Positions 35,171-47,214 of a DNA stretch of 64,000 nucleotides are shown piece by piece. The notes under the pieces were generated by a model that was given only the letters and a program-made list of their open reading frames with translations, made no database searches and was not told where the DNA came from. Numbering within the stretch: position 1 is the stretch's first letter; each line of letters opens with the position of its first letter. The DNA comes from Spisula solida (taxonomy: Eukaryota > Mollusca > Bivalvia > Venerida > Mactridae), in contig OX365950.1 of NCBI GenBank assembly GCA_947247005.1, forward strand, positions 13,838,720-13,902,719. The letters are read 5' to 3'. Position numbers and translations under genes: made by a program.

Positions 35171-37227
35171 TACACAAAGTAGGGGCACGGTAACCTTTAC
35201 GAAATGTTGAGCACGCATCAATATACATCATGGCGAACTACTGGCTTATCGATTAAATTGTCTCCCTTGTTAACTTCCTATTGATTGACTCGATAACGGC
35301 TCGCGATACATAGAAAAATAGTGGGACCAGAAATATTGAATGTGAACCTGTGTTTTATCGGTAATTTGAGCACGGCTTGCTTTTCTCTGTTTGTATATTG
35401 CTGAAACTATTGGGTGTGTTAGCATTCGTCTTGGTCCGGTGCTGTCACGGATGGATCCTCGTACTTTGTATCATTTAAAGCCAACGCTTTATTGCGACTA
35501 TTCCAGGGAAAATTCCAGGAAAAGGTCAGACAACCTATTTATTGAATTCGAATTGTCTTTCAACCGTAATCTAATTCAGATAGTTCTATGTAATAAAATA
35601 ATGACGTACCGCTCATTAGCAAACAATAACTTGTAATTGATATCGTGATATCGTGGTAATTATAATTTATAATCGACATGACATTATGGCATTGCTAGAA
35701 TTTGATATTTATATAAAAATATTTTTGATATTTCTGTGCTATTCTCTAGCATTGATTAGTGTTTGCTCGACTTTTTCGACCAATCAGCGGTCCTAATTTC
35801 CGTCTTCCAACCGTAAAGAAGAACGTTCTATTTTCACAAAAAATGCTTCTTCATAAAGACGTAATTTGAATCCATTGCGCATATGCAAGAAGATCGTAAT
35901 TTATGAAGCCCGTGAAAGTGAAAGGTGTGTGGTTCTAACCATGTAATAGGAGTGCGTGGTTGCAGCAAAAAGACAATTTCTGATACGCACGCATTATTGA
36001 AAGACATTCCTTTTAAAATGTATGGGCGTGCGTCAAGCTTGCTTTGTTTGGCCCATATATGTTTTCATTAAACTTTATATATAGTCATTTAGGCTCTATT
36101 TGGTAAAGCCTCTATTCCATATATATACTGTCTTAGAGCCTTCTACTGTGTATAAGGTATCTGGCTTCACAAAATAAAACCCTCTTTCAATTCATATATG
36201 TGTCGTTATATTTAAAACGTACAAGCTTCACCAGTCACCAACACCATGAGGATGATAATCGTCCACTTTGCTAATATAACGCTTTTCCGCGAAAATTGCG
36301 CACGTGCACAATAATAGAGAGGCACGAGAGCTGGAGGTTTTGACAATTGTTGGCTGATTCGTCAAAACTCCTTGATCAAATAATTTCACACACTCTTTAG
36401 GTGCGTCTAGACTGTACATTTTGTTGCATAAGTCTTCACATATAATATCCATATCTGGCATAACAATCCTAAAGGATACGAGGGATGTTCCGCAATGATT
36501 ATTATCAGTTTACAAAATACTTATACAAAATATAACATCTGCATACAATCTTATAACTGTGTTATAGCCATATACTATGTATGTATGTATGTATGTATTG
36601 CTTTGAGTCCTATATAACATGTATATAATTTTATGTACTTGGATTGAATAAAGTTTCATGACTTTGACAGTTACTTTACGAACACAAAACGTAGCTTTGA
36701 TGTTTATTGTGGCATGACAAAAACCGATAAAATAGTATTTCAAAATTATCAGTCTCACTATTACACACGTTATCGTTTTATCTTTTTAAAACGTCAAATG
36801 ACGAACAAACCGTTGGTTATTGTTGAGCTTCAATGCTTGCTAGACTCTCACATGGAAACACATATATTATTTATAATAACTTTACACTTGAATAGTCTTA
36901 AATGTACAGTAGCAAGAGTTCGATTGATTATTAATGTACACGTGGCCCAATTTCCCCATTGAGTAGTTAAAGGTTCTATATTCCTTCTTCGGTGAACTGT
37001 GGGCTATAAAGCTCATTTGAAGTCTTGGCAAATAGATGATTTAAATGATAGTACCGTCTATGATAATGTTATTTTCTATTTGATACGTTTCAATAATGAA
37101 TAAGATGACGTAGTCGATAGACTTTATTCTTATGATATGAATTGATGAACTCTTATACATATATTAAGTAGAAATATACATGTATAGTTAGTGTGTACAC
37201 TAATTTCTACAAAAATAGAAATAGTTA
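35171..37227. other. no supported gene
   Basis: The antisense frame 36461-36228 (77 codons) is compositionally protein-like but has no recognised domain. It lies beside ACGAGGGATGTTCCGC at 36479-36494, a mariner-type end word also seen inverted at 45747-45805. It may be a scrap of a DNA transposon. The rest shows nothing. Confidence 0.4.
36576..36599. repeat. ATGT microsatellite
   Basis: Five to six ATGT units in a row. Confidence 0.9.
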
Positions 37228-37395
37228 TCATACACTCTCGACACCTCATTCCAGATGGAAGCGATCGCAACTTTGTTTGTGAGAGGAGAATCCATCTTTT
37301 CTTTTCTTGTGATGAATGACAAGACGGTATTACACTGGTACGATGTGTATGTTGTCTTTGGTATGACGCGATCAAAGTGGTTCCACGGTTTCTAC
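37228..37395 (-). mobile_element. SINE family A, partial
   Basis: Body words CTCTCGACACCTCATTCC and TTTGGTATGACGCG are present, with a decayed remnant of the head (GGTTCCACGG). The full head is lost. Confidence 0.6.
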
Positions 37396-38057
37396 GTCAC
37401 ATAGGTATTAGGTGTAGGGCACAATAATCTCCATATTATTTCGGCCACGAACTCGTCGTGTTTTTATCAACACCCATGTCGATTCAGCAGGGAAACATGC
37501 TTCAAAAACTTACTGGAACGCGCTTTGTTTGGCAAGCGAAAATAGAGGTTGCGAAATTTAATGTGTAACATGTACGGCTACGTGAATACTATTTTGAGGT
37601 ATTTCGTCATCCAGGGAAGTGTAGTTGACGTGAACAAACGCAAATACTATGTCACATGGGTATGCTTACGCACGGGAATCACAATATTTCATAGCCCGAG
37701 GACTCATTAAGTAAACACTCAGTATCAATTCATGAAGAAATTATGTTCCAACTGCCACGTGATTTTGCAATTATTTTAAGAGTGAAACAGTTTACTTATA
37801 GCTCACAAAAGTGTCCGCTTACGAAAATGATGTACACTTTTTGAATGGAATCAGTGGGCGTGTCGGAGTATAACTTTCAAAGTACTTATGCATTTTGATT
37901 GAAATTTGGTATGGTACACTGAATTACCTTTACTAACTCTGTGTTTAAATTTCAGAATTTTTTACGAACTCATTAATTTTTTCACCATTGTGTCTAATGT
38001 ATTGAATTTTAGATTTTAATCAACAAATGGACAGGGAGTAAAATTAGCCATTACGAT
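37396..38057. other. no gene recognised
   Basis: Nothing recognisable. Confidence 0.4.
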
Positions 38058-38322
38058 CTGGGCTGGTATTCACAAAGCATCTTAAGTGAAAACTTAAATA
38101 TTTTGACTTAAGTCAATAATTTGTGCAGCTCATATTTCCCACAATTTGAAAAATAATCCATGTTTTCTTAGTGAATATAATAGCTGTTTACATAATGCTT
38201 CAAAACTATGCAATATATTAAGCATGTTGTTTTGCTTGCTTAGCTGATACACTTAAGAAAAAATTAAGATTTTAAGAAATTTCTAAGTTTTCTGCTAAGA
38301 TGCTTTGTGAATACCAGCCCAG
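38058..38322. mobile_element. MITE family E, complete
   Basis: 265 bp with ends CTGGGCTGGTATTCACAAAG and CTTTGTGAATACCAGCCCAG, a perfect 20-bp inverted pair continuing as GCATCTTA / TAAGATGC. The interior is rich in ACTTAAG words. Single-end remnants are found at 39762 and 51271. Confidence 0.9.
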
Positions 38323-39259
38323 GTAGTTAGACTAATGCTATTGTATTTGTAATCACTGTAACGGGACATAAATGGATAACTTTGACCTACATTTGACTGG
38401 TCATCAATGTGTATATAGTTGAGGCCCACCTTCTGATTGTAATGATCATTCGTATAAACAAAATGTTGAGTCTTGAGGTGAGCTTAAACGTCAAACACAT
38501 ATTTAGACTTACAATTTTACATGGGAAGTAAGTGCAAAGTACACTTTTCTGTGGACCAAAAATTCTGTTTTAATTTATGAGAGTTGGTAAGGTTGATTTA
38601 TGAAGATATACCAATTTTTTGTCTAATTTGCATCGTACTTTTTAAGATATTTAAGGTTTATGGGGGTCCAGCCTAGTCGCTAACGGACTATAACAGCAGT
38701 CCAACTCTATTTCTCACGTCAATAGATAAGGGAGATAATCCGTACAAAAAGTACATTATGCATTAGTAGTAATTACTTCCCTTTACAAACAATTAGTAGT
38801 ATCTTATATTTTCAAAGACGATGAAATGGAACGTTCTGCGTCTGAGTCTGTATTATGAACTTTTTGTATACAAATTAACATGAAGTGTTTATTGTACAGA
38901 GGAGAATTTACCAAAAATATATACTTTTCAATAGCCGACCTGACAAGGTACAGTTTTAACTAACGCACCAGAGTTGTCATTTAAGTGATCCCGGTTCGAC
39001 ACCGTCTGGCCCGGGCATGTTTTCCATTGTAGTCTACCACATACTAAAAACGGCGGAACCAGTTAGTACTGGCTGATAAGTACTTCCATGAAAACTGGTT
39101 AGTTGGACATGCCACCAGTACCTAGTTAAAGTCTATTTTTTCAGTCATGTCATTGCGTCCGTTCAACCGACTGTACATTGACTGTACCATTGCTCACATC
39201 AAGTCGCAAGTTGGCTGTAACACTCAGAGCCGCTGACAGCAGGTACACGGCGCATTGGC
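38323..39259. other. no gene; SINE-like scrap
   Basis: GATCCCGGTTCGACACC at 38988-39004 is a strong B-box word but no convincing A box precedes it. Otherwise nothing seen. Confidence 0.4.
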
Positions 39260-39405
39260 TTTTGAACCTCTCTGTTGCCCATTTATACATCTAGGTCAAA
39301 CGGAGCATGTGGGTTAGTCTGGTTCAGAATAATTAGGCAGTCGTCAAGACGGGGATTAAACCCGGTACCTCCCGATCCAGAACTGTGCGGCCACCGCTCC
39401 CAGTA
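39260..39405 (-). mobile_element. SINE family V, partial
   Basis: Minus-strand head GGAGCGGTGGCCGCAC and B box GGGTTTAATCCCC, then body CCTAGATGTATAAATGGG. Same family as 11213-11430. Confidence 0.65.
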
Positions 39406-39761
39406 TCTGACTGAGCATGCGTTTAAAACTGCACAAAACACCATAAAAGCAAACAAGTAAGTCTTTTTATTGCTGATGAATAAAGTCTCAAAACTTAGAC
39501 ATCCTCACCATGGTATTTATCAGTATCAGCGAGGTGTATAATTGTTAACCAAAAATTACTTACACAAAATAAACATTATAAAGATTATAAAACAACTTTA
39601 TAAAAGAGAACGACTTCACGATAACATTTACGACATTATATTTAAGTAAGATTAAACAACATGTATGGAGTATAATATAAACAGTGGTTTATATAACTAT
39701 TTTTCATTCACATAATAAATTATCACAGTATACATTGTCTAGTGTGCAAATAAGTATACAT

Positions 39762-39782
39762 ACAGGGCTGGTATTCACAAAG
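39762..39782. repeat. solo end of MITE family E
   Basis: AGGGCTGGTATTCACAAAGC matches the left end of 38058-38322. No partner end within the next 500 bp. Confidence 0.6.
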
Positions 39783-40177
39783 CTTTTGATACAACACTTA
39801 ACAATCCTTAAATGTTAATTCATAAAAAATTCATTGAATGTATCAACTTGTACGTGGGTAACAAATTCCGAATACCGCCGCTGTATGACGAATACCTTAA
39901 AATCTTGTACATGTGTATTTGATTATTAATCAATCTCGTTAATAAGGTATATGCCCCTAGATTCAGACAAAAGCTGTCAATGAAGGTGAATCAACTGATA
40001 GATGCTGCATTTACATGTACTACACGTAGTAATGCTAGCTATTAGCGGACTCTTGTGAAGTATCGGCTTGAAATCGGGAGGTTCGAAAATTCGCATCCCG
40101 GTAGAGGGTCGTTCTGATATTACCCGTTGGTGATTCGCTTGCTAAAGATAGTTAATGGTTACCAACGGTCCGTACCT

Positions 40178-40320
40178 GCGTGGGTACAGTTTTATCAAAG
40201 CGCTTATGGCAAACTGAAAGTTCAAATTTAAATTCTTTATAATTCTTTTACAGCTACAAATTTGGGTAAATGGAGTTGTGATACTAATTATGAATAAGTT
40301 AATCAACTCCTTAAGACCGT
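40178..40320. mobile_element. MITE family F, truncated
   Basis: TGGGTACAGTTTTATCAAAGC then AAATTTAAATTCTTTATAAT and GTAAATGGAGTTGTGATACTA, in the order seen at 54082-54326. The opposite end is missing. Confidence 0.65.
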
Positions 40321-40599
40321 ACCTGTCCCGAATTTACAGTCGTTATATAAAACAGTGCACTTCTCTGACGGAACTGAGAATTGGTATATCTGTATATACC
40401 GTGAAAAGGCAGGCTGGTAAACGTGATTGTTCTCAGAAAGTAGGTGCCTCATTTGCCGAATTGAATGACCGTTTAAACACGATGACAGGAAAATATTAAA
40501 CCTGGCTGTTGGTACTAGTATTTCAACTATTTTTACATTAACATAATACACGTGCATAAAGATAAACATAATTATATTGTCCACAATTATTTACGTCAA

Positions 40600-40930
40600 C
40601 CTAATTAATGTTCGTATGTTTTCGTTGTTGTACCGTAATCGGCTAAGGTCACATTTGCCCTACGAGCTCCGTAAGAACTCCGTACGAGTTGAGTTTGGCA
40701 AACTCGCACGACGTCCCCACCGTACGGACACCGAAGACTCATACGAGCATCGTACGGATATGGCACAGGCGCATCTCTATAGATCAGTCGTGGTTCGTAC
40801 GAGCTGTGACCAGACGTTACGAACATTCAAACACCGTTTGGATTTCAAACATTGTGAACTCTTACGAGTTGATAAATTCGTACGGATGTCGTACGAGCTT
40901 TGTGACCGTAGCATAAGCAGTTTTTTGGTT
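40600..40930. repeat. GC-rich CGTACG/TACGAG short-word element
   Basis: Dense in CGTACGAG, TACGAG and CGTACGG words (near 40660, 40681, 40722, 40740, 40753, 40796, 40861, 40879, 40890), many of which pair with one another. Overlapping frames on both strands (up to 119 codons) are explained by the GC-rich composition, not by coding. Similar in style to the repeats at 5371 and 60205 but built from a different word. Confidence 0.6.
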
Positions 40931-41237
40931 CGTTAGAACAACAAATCTATTTGGACGACGAATAAACACAGAATATGTACGAGTCTTCGGGTAAATATTG
41001 CTGCACAATATTGTATAAGCACATACATCTAATATTCATATGCAAGAACGCTCTACTCTAAAATGACAAATGTGAAGGCATGTAGCAACTAATTTACAGG
41101 CTAAAATAGAATATGCTAAATGTAACAGTTAAACTGTTCTTCATAATGGGTGCTACGCATTCATATGAGATAACAAAATATGAATTATGACAATTTATAT
41201 ACATGTAATTATATTGTCGGGGTATTTAGACCACCAG
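40931..41237. other. no gene recognised
   Basis: AT-rich, nothing seen. Confidence 0.4.
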
Positions 41238-41513
41238 TGTACTGTTTTATCAAAGCGCTTAAGGAAATCATAAACCGAACCCAAGTTTAAGATTTGTTAA
41301 TTCTTAGGTTGTAATTGGTACCAGTTAATTGAATCATTGCACGCCACTTTAGCGCATTCTCGTTCACCAGAGTATTCTTCGTCCGAAACATATGATGTAT
41401 GATGATGCTTTAGCGCAGTAATGTGTTATTACAAAAGTATAAAAAGTTCAAATTTTAGTGTAACTTTAAGATTTCAGTACGAGCTTTGATAAAGCAATAC
41501 CCTGACTTTGTGG
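41238..41513. mobile_element. MITE family F, diverged copy
   Basis: Left end GTGTACTGTTTTATCAAAGC and right end GAGCTTTGATAAAGCAATACC are imperfect inverted repeats; the interior is diverged from the 54082 copy. Confidence 0.65.
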
Positions 41514-42509
41514 CATAGAAATATACGAACGTACTTAGGTAATGTCGAATGTCTTTGAGACCATTGCCATTGGACACATAACTGAGATAATTATAATGTT
41601 TGGCGTATATTAGGTCGAACTTACAATATTCCATGTTACCCTTTCCCGACCCAAGTAGATGTAGAATGGGTAGATAAGGTATATTAAATATTTCAACGTC
41701 CTTTAAATAGTTTCAGAATGATAGTTCTTGGTCAATATATACAAATAAATAAAATGAAATTGAGTAATAACTCTAATAGGGTGGAGGCCAACAGTCTTAA
41801 ATTAAAAATATGTATATTTTAGTAGCAAACAAGCCCGTATATACATTAAGTAACATGTGCATCCCTACTTTTTCAACATAAAAATATTATTTTAATTTGG
41901 TCAACGAAATAGGATAGTGCCGTTTTGGGGGTAGGTAGTGGAAGGGGAAACAAACAATAATTTATTTTGGGCGTCCGTTGAACAGTGTAGTCTACTGGCA
42001 GCAATGGATGATTAGAGTCGCATCAATTGTATGGACAGTTTAGATTAGAAAATAAATACAAATAACCTAAATTGTTGTAATACACGTGTACTTTCAACGA
42101 GAATGTACTATCACTACCAAGCGCATATTCCACTACTAGTATGTGTACACGTAAGTTTATAAATGTTAGCTTTGGCTATAAATCTACGTGTACCTAAACT
42201 TATTCATTCTAATTATGAAACCAAGAAGAGGGTATCAACCCGTTCCCAAGTTTATGAAACAGTGTTCGTTCAATGAACACCCCGAACGAAATAAGTGCCA
42301 AACCAAACAGACCATTATTTCTTTTTGAAGGTAAACATGGAGACTAATTTGACTAAATTGTAAATATCGATATTTCACAATGACGTTGACACTGTTAATC
42401 GCGTCTACATAATCATCAAGAAAATATCATTGAACTGTATTCCAATATATAATGTATATATAAAACTATACATTTTTATAAATATATGTGTAGAAAACTA
42501 TTTGAAACT
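41514..42509. other. 3' flank of the TM2 gene
   Basis: No other gene. A minus-strand AATAAA at 41961-41966, about 545 bp past the TM2 stop codon, is a possible poly(A) signal. The region probably includes the 3' untranslated sequence. Confidence 0.4.
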
Positions 42510-44194
42510 CTACATATGCACGTCGTCTGTATACGCAACATTGCCACTGTTCGTGGAGCTATTCTGATTATAATTGTGTTGATTTTCTCGTTCGTATTGT
42601 GCTTGACCATCGGCAACTGTCACTGTGACGTCATCGTGATGACGTACCTCGTCCGTGTGATATTGTTCATCGTATTGATAATTGTCATGGTCGTCTGTAT
42701 AATTCTCGTTTTGGTTTTGTTCAGGATCGTACGTACCTTCGGGGTAATAAGTACCTTCGGGATCATAGGTGCCTTCGGGATAAGTTTCGTGAGTATAATT
42801 ATCATCATTATAAGCACTATTATCATTAACATGGTCATGATAATTATCATGGTCAGACACTGGTTGAATATAATTGTCATCCACGTCAGCTATTCCGCAA
42901 CTATTTTGAAATTCGTGTTCGTCATAACCCGGATCGCCCGGATACGCGCCATTATCATATGCCGGTTGATGCACTTCCGACGTTTCCTCTGGTGGGTAGT
43001 CAACATACGAATTTGAAATTGTTGAAATACCTTCATTTGTTTGGTTTTCAAAACTGGGATTCTCGTCTGGATACATCTCTTTGATGACGTCAAAGTCATC
43101 ACGTGGTTTGGAATGTTGCATAGCGTTTCCATTTCCGGTTGTTACGTTAGTCCTCGTGGAAGAAGACGATGAAAGACTAAAGTCCGTGAAACACTTACAA
43201 GAAAATAAACTATAACAACAGCGTTTACATCTATTTATAGAACAAGAACGACAACTCGGTCTGCATATCCGGAAGTCGTTCATATCAGGATCCTCTACGT
43301 ATTTATTAAACTCTTTAATCAAAGAAGGAAGCCGAATTCCATCAACGATCCAGCCTATGCCAAGACAACCAAACGAACACGCGTATAGGATTCCCCACTT
43401 TTTATTTCCAAGGTAGAAATGATGAAGTCCGAACAATCCGAATGGAAACCAAAACACGTACGCTTCATCCGGGTACTTGTGTTTATCTTCGTCTGCGTAA
43501 CGTTCGTATAACACCGGAAGTCGGAACATATCAAATATCCAACCGATACCAAACAGACCTAAAGTTGCCGCATAAAAGCCACCATTGAAATATCGTTCTA
43601 AGTAAAAATGATGGGCTCCAAATATGCCGAGTGGGGACACACAGAGAACATACGCAGTAACCTTGGTCGTACCGTAATCACTAGTAGGGTCATTAGACGC
43701 TTTAACAAGATCTTTCATTCTAAACAAATCAGCTATCCAGCCGATAGTGAATATTCCACAAGTACATGTATACACAATTCCTAAAATATAATTGCCTAAA
43801 TAGTAATGGTGTGCACCGAACATACCAAACGGCGGAAGCGCCATGATGAGTGCGGTCCCTACAGACTTCTTATCTTGTCCAGCTTTGCGTACTAAAGTAG
43901 GCATTCTGAATAAGTCCATTATCCATCCTAAACAGAATATTCCTAGCGTGAATGTATAAATTAATCCAAGTCGAACATCTCCTAAGTAATAATGATGCGC
44001 GCCAAATATACCAAAGGGAGGTAACGCAAGGATGTACGCTGTTCCCAATGATCGTTCTTCCCTCTTAGAGTTACTGTCCTCTACTAAGTGTTTCATACGC
44101 ACGAGGTCGACAAGCCACCCCATAGCAAATACGCCCAGTGTACAAAGGTAGAAAATACCAAGTTTCTTGTTCCCGAGGTAGAAATGGTGTGCTC
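42510..44194 (-). CDS. six-TM2-domain membrane protein, exon 2 (TM2 units 2-6 and tail)
   Basis: Exon 2 of a two-exon gene; it begins at 44194 after a TTTTGTCTCTTTTCAG acceptor. Upstream codons open to 44213 are intron. It supplies residues 84-644 of the 644-residue prediction. TM2 units lie at about 73-121 (shared with exon 1), 135-185, 198-247, 264-313 and 328-376. Each has a GxFG(A/L)HHxYL entry motif, two hydrophobic helices and a D-x-x-R-(M/L) ending. Residues 394-418 hold eight cysteines (CRPSC, CRSC, CKRCC, CKC), perhaps palmitoylated or metal-binding. The last ~200 residues are acidic and rich in Tyr, Asn, Asp and His, with a PEGTY/DPEGTY repeat near 555-575, probably disordered and on the same side as both ends of each TM2 hairpin. 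TM2 (Pfam TM2) proteins usually have one unit; the function of this array is unknown. The hydrophobic 176-codon plus-strand frame at 42486-43016 is an antisense shadow of the acidic tail. Confidence 0.92.
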
Positions 44195-44345
44195 CTGAAA
44201 AGAGACAAAACACACATTCAACTTAAAACGAACGAGAATACTTCACATGAGTCCGTTGCCTATACGAACTGCGCCTCAAAGCACTTTCAAATGGACTCCT
44301 TTTGTGTTTAACTGTACGAGAGGCAATTACTCCAACAAAGCGCTA

Positions 44346-44547
44346 TACTGTAAAATCACATATTTTCGTGGGTATTTAATTTCGTGGATTTTCGAAGGAT
44401 CTTTAATTCGTTGATTACAAAACTTGGAAGGGCACACTTATATTCTGTGTTTGGTAGATCAATAATCGTGGGGATTAGATTTCGTGGTATAGTTTGAGAA
44501 CGAAATCAACGAAAGTTAAACTCCCTCGAAAAATAATGATTTTACGG
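44346..44547. mobile_element. MITE family C copy
   Basis: Left end TACTGTAAAATCACATATTT and right end AATAATGATTTTACGG; the interior has TTAATTTCGTGGATTTTCG and ATTAGATTTCGTGGTA. Confidence 0.75.
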
Positions 44548-44729
44548 AAGGTTATAATAGACTACTGGCTTCAGATCTAAGATAAGTATGTATGTCGGTG
44601 CACTTAGGAATCGTCAGCTAGGGCTCACTGTAGTACACATCAAGAATTCTGCTTTGCCATTCAAAACCATGGTCAATAAGTATGCAGTATTCAGTGTAGT
44701 CTGGCTACCCGACTAGATAATATATTTTT

Positions 44730-44890
44730 TTCAATCAATTATCATAATTTCATTTTCAATTTTAGCTAGATTTTATTTTGGGCTTGCCTATGTTTGAGGG
44801 TGCAAAGGGAATTAATTTCAGGAAAAAAGAGTAGACTGAAGAGTTGTCTCCTTTAGTAAAACATAGGGTATGTATAGACAGACTATATTC
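44730..44890 (+). repeat. dispersed repeat J, copy 2
   Basis: TTTTAGCTAGATTTTATTTT followed by GAGGGTGCAAAGGGAAT and GAAGAGTTGTCTCC, collinear with 48940-49070. Confidence 0.6.
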
Positions 44891-45746
44891 AGTGTTGATT
44901 ACATGCGTAATGTAACATTGTAACACGAAACTATCGTATAAGATTACAGTACAGTAAAACCTCACATAAAGGTCACATCAATGAACAGGTCCGCCTCAAA
45001 ATAATGACGACATGTAGGTCCAATTCACTTTTTGTTCTCTTTTCAACATCAATATTAAGACCAAGTCAATAATGATAACGATGATCCAATGGGTGGTCAT
45101 TTTCTTGAGGCTTTACAGGTGCTCAACTATAAAGGGATAAGGGCTGTTCATCTCACTACGTTATTCATGCGAGGATATATTAACGACTTCTGTTAGATAG
45201 TCACTTAATTATTTAGAGGTCAAACTTACACAACATTCGCATTAATAATGTGGGCATGTAACCGCAGCTAGTCAAGACGAATGATGTTTGAGTCCGATAT
45301 ACTCAGGAAACGATACAGTCATCTTTTCTACTTTTGACATTATCTTGGATTCGAAAATAACGAGCACCACAAGAAAACTTGTTGGCGCTGGGTGCTGTAA
45401 GTTCTTATGTCGCATCGGAAATGGACTAAGAAGATTTAAATGATCGAACCTTAAAGTGTGATCACCTGACTCTACATACGAGTATGCAGTTACTCCTAGT
45501 CTGCTAGAATTTGGAATATTGTTCAAGCCTAATTAATATCGTAATGAGGACAGAAGCTTGAGGCGGTCGTGTAACGGGGTTTAGATGTTTTAGAAACAAA
45601 TACAGTTGTATCTCACCGTACCATCACCTCATTGAAAAGATCACCTCAACTTTAAGACCATAATTTCCATGTCCATTTGCACTGTATTGCTCATTAGTCA
45701 GCCCCATTAGAGTAATGATACAAGTTTTGAGCGATATCGAGTACAT

Positions 45747-45805
45747 ACAAGGGATGTTACGGAGTGACGTTGGTAATAAAATTGCTGTCTTAGAACATCC
45801 CTCGT
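45747..45805. repeat. small hairpin with mariner-like end words
   Basis: ACAAGGGATGTT mirrored by AACATCCCTCGT with a loop of about 35 bp. A related word, ACGAGGGATGTTCCGC, is at 36479. Confidence 0.55.
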
Positions 45806-46194
45806 AATTTATACATGTTTCGCTATATTGGTAACAGCTTGTTTTATGGTGGTTAATAGTGTATTATAAGATGGGTGGATCAATAAACATTTGCAGCAAA
45901 AATGTAACAACAAACATAGCTCCAAGTTTAAAACGACATTAGTTCACTTCAAGTATACACAAAACTAGCCAGTTGTATAGTCAAACTTATTGAGTCTGAA
46001 TCGAGATATCTGGCTATATTGCAACATGTTACATGAACCATGCGAAGTTATATTTGGCCTATAAGAGGTATGTTTCAATTTGTTACAATACTAATGAAAA
46101 CAGTCAGGGTAACTTTTGTAGATGTTATTTATAGTTCCGCTGGTTAACAGTATTTCAGGCATATGTTGACTTCCCATTTACATTATCCTAACAC

Positions 46195-46350
46195 CGGGCA
46201 TATCAGCAGTTACCTGGACACTTTAACGCTGAGCGTCCAGCCAGGAAAATACACCGATTAACCACCTTGGTATGTCACGGCCTGAGATAAACCCCAACCT
46301 TCCGCTTCCATGGCCGACACTCTAACCACTCAGCCACCTACGCCGGTGTA
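46195..46350 (-). mobile_element. SINE with family A body word and a different tRNA head
   Basis: The minus-strand head GTAGGTGGCTGAGTGGTTAG (tRNA-Leu/Ser-like D arm) is followed by a decayed B box GGGGTTTATCTC. The neighbouring body has ACGCTGAGCGTCCAGCCAGG and TTGGTATGTCACGGCC, matching family A's GCTGAGCGTCTAGCAAGG and TTGGTATGACGCGGCC. Confidence 0.6.
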
Positions 46351-46983
46351 GCCAGGATCAAGCAAACAAACTGTACATGATATATGTTTAGGCAGGACGT
46401 TATGGTAAAGATGAATTTGTATGTTTTATTATCTATTTGTAAATTATTTGTTACAAGACAGACGAAGTAGAGCAGTAAAAAGTCAAACGCATAAATCGTC
46501 AGAAACGAGCTATTAAAATTACATATATTGCATCGCTGATAGGTTAAAATATTTGACGACTAAAAAAATTATGTTACGACTTTAGGTTAGGATTAATCTA
46601 GATGAAGAAATATTTTAAAATCCAATACAGGGTTTTTCCAAATTCCCTAACATTTGAATACATGCCCAGCAACGTGGAGACATTAACGCAATTGTCATAG
46701 AAGAGATACTTGTTAGAGTTCTTTAAATTAGCAGTTATGTAGACGATCTGATACAGAAACGGATATGACAAAGTATGTACTGATTACGTTTCTCTCTGAA
46801 ATGCGAAGTTTCACTTAAATTATAAATCGCAGTTACGTTAGGAACGCTAAGGTATTTCGATAGTCTGACTGTCCACTCTACATCATTATGTTTCACCAAT
46901 TACATAATTTAAGTTGTATTCAATGTTAAGCTACTCTAAGTTGACTCCATTTTTTACTTTAATAATGTTTGATATTCATTAAG

Positions 46984-47110
46984 CAAGAGGACCAAGATGG
47001 TCCTATATCGCTCACCTGGGTATCATTACTCACATTTCATGAACATTTTAAAAAGCGTAAATATACTCGTACAGAGTGTTCATCAGTTTGTTCTCTGGTT
47101 GAAATAGTAA
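46984..47110. repeat. repeat with AAGAGGACCAAGATGGTCC motif
   Basis: AAGAGGACCAAGATGGTCC then TATATCGCTCACCTGGGTAT. This wording is, to my knowledge, a common dispersed repeat in mollusc genomes. Only one copy is seen here. Confidence 0.45.
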
Positions 47111-47214
47111 CCTAGTTATCTGGAGCCAAAATGAACCGGCTTTGTAATCGTCCGATATCATTCTTACAACGATTCACGAATATAATGACTTCCAGTCTAA
47201 AAGTGGTCGCTATA

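Noticed and set aside
36228..36461. 77-codon minus frame with protein-like composition
   Set aside because: No recognised domain and no splice or upstream support; it neighbours a mariner-like end word and may be transposon debris.
40577..40936. 119-codon frame and overlapping frames on both strands
   Set aside because: The GC-rich CGTACG-word element opens several frames at once; none has a domain.
42486..43016. 176-codon plus-strand frame, very hydrophobic (Ile/Val-rich)
   Set aside because: It is antisense to the acidic Asp/Asn/Tyr-rich tail of the TM2 protein, whose codons read backwards as Ile/Val codons; the minus-strand frame has clear domains.
44195..44213. Start of the long TM2 frame at 44213
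   Set aside because: The first codon is GTG and the following codons (to TTTTCAG) are the polypyrimidine tract and acceptor of an intron, so the exon starts at 44194.
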